Of a stretch of 64,000 nucleotides of DNA, positions 60,703 through 64,000 are shown piece by piece (within the stretch, counting starts at the first letter, position 1; each line of letters opens with the position of its first letter). Under the pieces are notes generated by a model, which saw only the letters and a program-made list of their open reading frames with translations, ran no database searches and was not told where the DNA came from. This DNA comes from Bradyrhizobium sp. dw_411 (GTDB lineage Bacteria; Pseudomonadota; Alphaproteobacteria; Rhizobiales; Xanthobacteraceae), in NCBI RefSeq assembly GCF_018449695.1, contig NZ_JAAVUY010000016.1, positions 62,001-126,000 on the forward strand. The letters run 5' to 3'. The translations under genes and the position numbers were made by a program.

Positions 60703-60724
60703 GAGATTATCGAGATATAATCTC
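60703..60724. promoter_or_regulatory. Perfect 8-bp palindrome upstream of a methyltransferase gene
   Basis: GAGATTAT-cgagat-ATAATCTC is an exact inverted repeat 29 bases before ATG 60754, in a short AT-rich block. It could be an operator for a dimeric regulator or a hairpin in the 5' leader. Confidence 0.5.
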
Positions 60725-60753
60725 AATACCGCTCTGCGAGGAGACGCTTGACC

Positions 60754-61509
60754 ATGGCGGCCGAGGGTTACGACGACAAGTTCATGCAATATACTGCAGA
60801 GTCTTCAGCCTATGCGGCTCACTTTGTAACAACCAGGCTCAGCTCTGTGCTACGAGTACGCAGCGTGATGGACGTTGGCTGTGCGAGAGGAACATGGCTG
60901 CGGGCCTGGATCAAGCAAGGTGTCACTGACGTCCGCGGTGTTGATGGCGCCTATGTCGACAGCTCCCAGCTCGAAGTACCGCCGGACTTGTTCGTGGCTC
61001 ACGATCTTAGCGAACAATTCAAGCTGGGGCGGCGGTTCGATCTGGTGCAGTGTCTTGAGGTTGCCGAACATCTGCCCCCGGACACATCGAGCAGCCTTGT
61101 CGCCACACTCGCCGATCACGCCGCGCGATACGTGATGTTTTCCGCGGCTCCGCCCGGTCAAGGTGGTGAATACCATGTCAACGAGCGGAGCTACGAATTC
61201 TGGCGTGGGCTGTTCAGGCAGCATGGATTCCTGCCGTTTGATTTCCTGCGCCCGATGCTCGCCAATGAAGCGGCCGTGTCATTCTGGTATCGCTACAACA
61301 TCGTTCTTTATGTGCGGGAGGACGCCATCCCGGGATTGGAAGCTGCGGTTTCTGCGACAAGAATTCCCGAGGCGGAGGAAATTCCAGATGTCTCGCCGCC
61401 GCTATTCAGGGTTCGCAAGGCCATCGTTCGATGGCTTCCCGCGCCGGTGCAAGATCGTATCGCCCGTGCAAAGGCACGTTTCGCGGCAACCAAGTTTCAG
61501 CGCGGGTAA
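60754..61509 (+). CDS. Class I SAM-dependent methyltransferase
   Basis: A 251-residue methyltransferase: SVMDVGCARGTWLRAWIKQG is motif I, VRGVDGAYVDS motif II, and FDLVQCLEVAEHLPP motif IV. The C-terminal 60 residues form a basic extension. Similar enzymes occur in O-antigen and exopolysaccharide clusters. GAGGAG lies 10 bases upstream of ATG 60754, with a TTG at 60748 as an alternative. The next methyltransferase starts 12 bases after its stop. Confidence 0.85.
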   Translation: MAAEGYDDKFMQYTAESSAYAAHFVTTRLSSVLRVRSVMDVGCARGTWLRAWIKQGVTDVRGVDGAYVDSSQLEVPPDLFVAHDLSEQFKLGRRFDLVQCLEVAEHLPPDTSSSLVATLADHAARYVMFSAAPPGQGGEYHVNERSYEFWRGLFRQHGFLPFDFLRPMLANEAAVSFWYRYNIVLYVREDAIPGLEAAVSATRIPEAEEIPDVSPPLFRVRKAIVRWLPAPVQDRIARAKARFAATKFQRG

Positions 61510-61521
61510 GGCGGCTGCTCA

Positions 61522-62310
61522 ATGTCTTCTCCTCCAGCCACCACTACATTCGACGATGATCAATACAATCTGCCGTATTCTATCGGCTCCGAACATCATT
61601 TTTGGAATATTGCCCGCAACCGTATCATCGAGCGTCACCTGCGGCGGGTTATAGCTGCGCAGCAGATGTCTAACGGGCTGGTCCTGGACGTGGGGTGTGG
61701 TCCGGGGGTCGTTGTCGATCACTTGCGGCGGTCGGGCATTGATTGCGAGGGTGTTGAGCTCGGGCGACCGCCGGTGCGCCCCGGACTTGAACCGTTTGTG
61801 CGGGTTGGTACCGATGCAACATCCTTGCCGCAGAACATCCGCGAGCGCACGAGCACCATTTTATTGCTCGACGTTCTCGAACACATTCAAAACCCGGATG
61901 CGTTCCTGGCCAGCTTGATGGACGCCTACCCATCCGTTGAGCATTTTATCGTTACACTGCCGGCACGGATGGAGTTGTGGTCAAACTACGACGATTATTA
62001 CGGACATTTTCTTCGATACGACGCCAACGCGGTGAGGGCGCTGGCGAAAGCATGCAACCTTCACGTGGTTTCGCTCAAGTACTTTTTCAACGCGCTGTAT
62101 CCGGTCATGGCAAGCATGGTTTGGCGCAGTCAGACGCGGACCCTGGAAACACGCCCACCTTCCGGCGCCATATTGCGCGGACTGCACGCTTTGGTGGGGG
62201 CGAGTTTTTCTCTCGAAGAGCGTATTCCGTTCATGGGGGCGGTGCCTGGGACATCTCTTCTCGCGGTACTCTCGCCACGGGCTGGATCAGGCGAATCAGG
62301 CGCAAGATAG
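61522..62310 (+). CDS. Class I SAM-dependent methyltransferase
   Basis: A 262-residue methyltransferase: LVLDVGCGPGVVVDHLRRSG is motif I, CEGVELGR motif II, and STILLLDVLEHIQNPDAFL motif IV. It follows the previous methyltransferase by 12 bases, so the pair is an operon. Its 3' end overlaps the end of the convergent asparagine synthase gene by 15 bases. Confidence 0.87.
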   Translation: MSSPPATTTFDDDQYNLPYSIGSEHHFWNIARNRIIERHLRRVIAAQQMSNGLVLDVGCGPGVVVDHLRRSGIDCEGVELGRPPVRPGLEPFVRVGTDATSLPQNIRERTSTILLLDVLEHIQNPDAFLASLMDAYPSVEHFIVTLPARMELWSNYDDYYGHFLRYDANAVRALAKACNLHVVSLKYFFNALYPVMASMVWRSQTRTLETRPPSGAILRGLHALVGASFSLEERIPFMGAVPGTSLLAVLSPRAGSGESGAR

Positions 62311-64000
62311 TCTGTCGTCATAGGCAGCTACGCCGCTTGTCGTCGGCTTGATTTTGTATTGCAGGCTTAGCCAACTCCATAGAAACAAGCGGTGGTCATC
62401 TTGGCAGCCTCGATGATTTAGCCAGGCTTGTTCCGCGAAGCGCTGATTGGCTCCCGGGACCGGCGTTTGAGGAATAGCTGCCGGAAAATCCCGCAACCAT
62501 TTCGCCGTGGGAACACCAAAGCCTTTTTTGCGACGGTCGACGATACCGGAGGGCAAAGAGCGCCTCGCAACCTGTTTCAACAGGTATTTACGATCGCCGT
62601 TGCGATATTTGAGCCGGCTTGGGAGGCGCTGGCAAAAGGCGACGAGATCATTGTCCAGGAAAACCGCCCTGACTTCCAGCGATGAAAGCATGGACGCGCG
62701 ATCGCCCTTGGTGAGAATATCGTCTTGAAGATATATCCTGGTAAAAAATTCCATCGCGCGATCGATGTTGCTCTTGCCTTCGCTCTCGTCCCAGAGAACG
62801 GCCGCCTCCGAGTAGAGCTCGCGAACATCGAGAGGCTCGTCGAAATATTCGGCGATTTCGTTCGGTTCCAGCGGTGACATCCACGCCGGCAATCGAACGG
62901 CGGCAGGATAAGACAGGCCTCGCAACGACCGCTTGATCTTGAAATCCAGGCTCATATTCGCCGTCGATGGCGGCAGCCGTTCCGCGAGACCGCGGACGAC
63001 TCGATGCAACGCGGGCGGCACTATTCGATCGTACATCGCCGCAGGCCCCAGCGCGGCAAACGGATCGTAGCCGGCAAAGAGTTCATCGCCACCGTCGCCG
63101 GACAAGGCGACCGTGACCATTTGGCGTGCGAAACGACACAGCATGTAAGTGGGAAGCAGCGAAGCGTCGCCAAGGGGCTCATCTATACGGCTCAGCACCT
63201 CTGGAATGAGCGCTTTCGCCGCTTCCAGATCGAGTATCATTTCATGATGTTTCGTTCCAAAATGGCCCGCAACCTCGCTTGCGAAACCGGATTCATCGAA
63301 ACTCGGTTCTCGAAAACCTATCGTGAAAGTATCGATCTGCCGTCCGCCGCCGTTGGCACACAGGCTTGCGAGCACAGTGCTGGAGTCGAGACCTCCGCTA
63401 AGAAACACGCCTATCGGAACGTCGCTGATCATTCGGCGTATAGTTGCCTGTTGCAACAGGTGCGCCAGCTCATCGACCAATTCAGTCTCGGGCCTGTCGC
63501 ACAGCCCCTCGTCTGCATCAATCGAGAAACGCCAATATGCTGCGATCGATAGTTCACCGGTATCGATTTCGTAGCTGAGCCGGTGGCCTGCGGGCAATTT
63601 ACGCACACCGCGCATCAGCGAGTGTGGCGCCGGAAAATAGCCGTAGGCAAAGTACTTCTGAAGCGCCTTTGAATCCAGCGATTGATCGACGCAGGGATGA
63701 TGCGACATCGCGCGCAGTTCGCTGGCAAAGCCAAAGAACCCGCGCTTGTGACTGTAGTAAAATGGCTTCTCGCCAAACCGGTCCCGCGCGGCAAAAATTC
63801 GATTTCGGCGAGCATCCAGTATCACGAATGCAAACATTCCGTTGAGGCGCCCGGGAAGGTCATTGCCCCATTCCTCATATCCGTGCACCAGCACTTCGGT
63901 GTCCGAATGATCCGTCTTGAATATATGTCCGCGCTGCTCGAGTTGCCTTCTCAGTTCAACGTGGTTGTAGATCTCGCCGTTGAAGACGATGCCGACTTCA
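62296..64000 (-). CDS. asnB: Asparagine synthase (glutamine-hydrolysing), N-terminus beyond window
   Basis: At least 568 residues are in the window; the gene continues past position 64000. The glutaminase part shows IVFNGEIYNHVELRRQLEQ, DTEVLVHGYEEWG, LNGMFAFVILDARRNRIFAA and RDRFGEKPFYY. The synthetase part has the PP-loop FLSGGLDSSTVLASL and ALSGDGGDELFAGYD. The N-terminal Cys2 nucleophile is outside. AsnB paralogues in surface-glycan or exosortase-type clusters are often used to amidate sugars or small molecules rather than to make asparagine; that role is inference from the neighbours. Confidence 0.93.
   Translation of the reverse strand, partial: EVGIVFNGEIYNHVELRRQLEQRGHIFKTDHSDTEVLVHGYEEWGNDLPGRLNGMFAFVILDARRNRIFAARDRFGEKPFYYSHKRGFFGFASELRAMSHHPCVDQSLDSKALQKYFAYGYFPAPHSLMRGVRKLPAGHRLSYEIDTGELSIAAYWRFSIDADEGLCDRPETELVDELAHLLQQATIRRMISDVPIGVFLSGGLDSSTVLASLCANGGGRQIDTFTIGFREPSFDESGFASEVAGHFGTKHHEMILDLEAAKALIPEVLSRIDEPLGDASLLPTYMLCRFARQMVTVALSGDGGDELFAGYDPFAALGPAAMYDRIVPPALHRVVRGLAERLPPSTANMSLDFKIKRSLRGLSYPAAVRLPAWMSPLEPNEIAEYFDEPLDVRELYSEAAVLWDESEGKSNIDRAMEFFTRIYLQDDILTKGDRASMLSSLEVRAVFLDNDLVAFCQRLPSRLKYRNGDRKYLLKQVARRSLPSGIVDRRKKGFGVPTAKWLRDFPAAIPQTPVPGANQRFAEQAWLNHRGCQDDHRLFLWSWLSLQYKIKPTTSGVAAYDDRLSCA

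Noticed and set aside
1-64000. CRISPR array, tRNA, rRNA or intact insertion sequence
   Set aside because: I found no regularly spaced identical repeats, no tRNA-like T-loop with paired acceptor ends, and no transposase; the repeats present are palindromes or short tandems.

Overview
The window reads as a chromosomal segment of a GC-rich alphaproteobacterium, most likely Bradyrhizobium or a close relative (Rhodopseudomonas, Afipia). This rests on gene style and codon use: paralogous solute-binding proteins, a CaiB-type CoA transferase, an Omp31/RopB-like porin starting MFKKF, and several families of short dispersed palindromes typical of these genomes. I saw no rRNA, tRNA, CRISPR array, intact insertion sequence or phage genes. 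Everything is read by eye, with no database search.

Layout. 0.3-5.4 kb: an orphan hybrid-sensor histidine kinase with its terminator, a DUF4239 membrane protein, an autotransporter relic and a TPR repeat protein. 5.5-12.3 kb (minus): an MFS transporter below a giant Ser/Thr kinase-ATPase-GAF-PAS-histidine kinase. 12.7-19.8 kb (plus): two catabolic blocks (solute-binding protein, flavin reductase, dihaem cytochrome c, nitroreductase, SDR; then, after a palindromic repeat, a TctC-type binding protein and an amidohydrolase), closed by a convergent LuxR-type regulator. 21-28.5 kb: small ORFs, a PhyH-like dioxygenase, a KdgT permease, a DJ-1/PfpI protein, an AraC regulator, a DUF1127-like protein, an MddA/NnrU-like membrane methyltransferase and a soluble methyltransferase. 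28.8-31.6 kb: an Hsp20-Lon protein quality-control pair. 31.7-37.3 kb: small secreted proteins, decaying genes (chrA, DUF1214, an L,D-transpeptidase fragment), an L,D-transpeptidase and a gamma-glutamyltransferase.

37.3-41.5 kb is the most interesting part: a divergent fluoride-response island. Two fluoride (crcB-motif) riboswitches face away from each other. The plus-strand one precedes an unannotated 59-residue two-helix membrane protein that overlaps crcB by ATGA. The minus-strand one precedes a 21-codon leader that overlaps, again by ATGA, a ClC antiporter fused to a DUF190 domain. That gene is followed at 5-11 nt spacing by an EamA-like membrane protein, a membrane-anchored tyrosine/dual-specificity phosphatase and a hypothetical protein. 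Base pairing between each riboswitch's ACUCC strand and downstream sequence suggests how each switch works.

41.9-45.0 kb: a cluster of three different palindromic repeats abuts a class II aldolase gene that is divergent from mtnP-mtnA. Together these fit the methylthioadenosine/5-deoxyadenosine 'DHAP shunt'. 45.3-47.4 kb: an outer-membrane beta-barrel protein with a terminator, then a CoA transferase. 47.9-64.0 kb: a surface-glycan type region with at least four methyltransferases, a glycosyltransferase-like protein, a polytopic GT-C-like membrane protein, an asparagine synthase (cut by the window end), and a 1292-residue secreted subtilisin-like protease with FG-GAP repeats between them.
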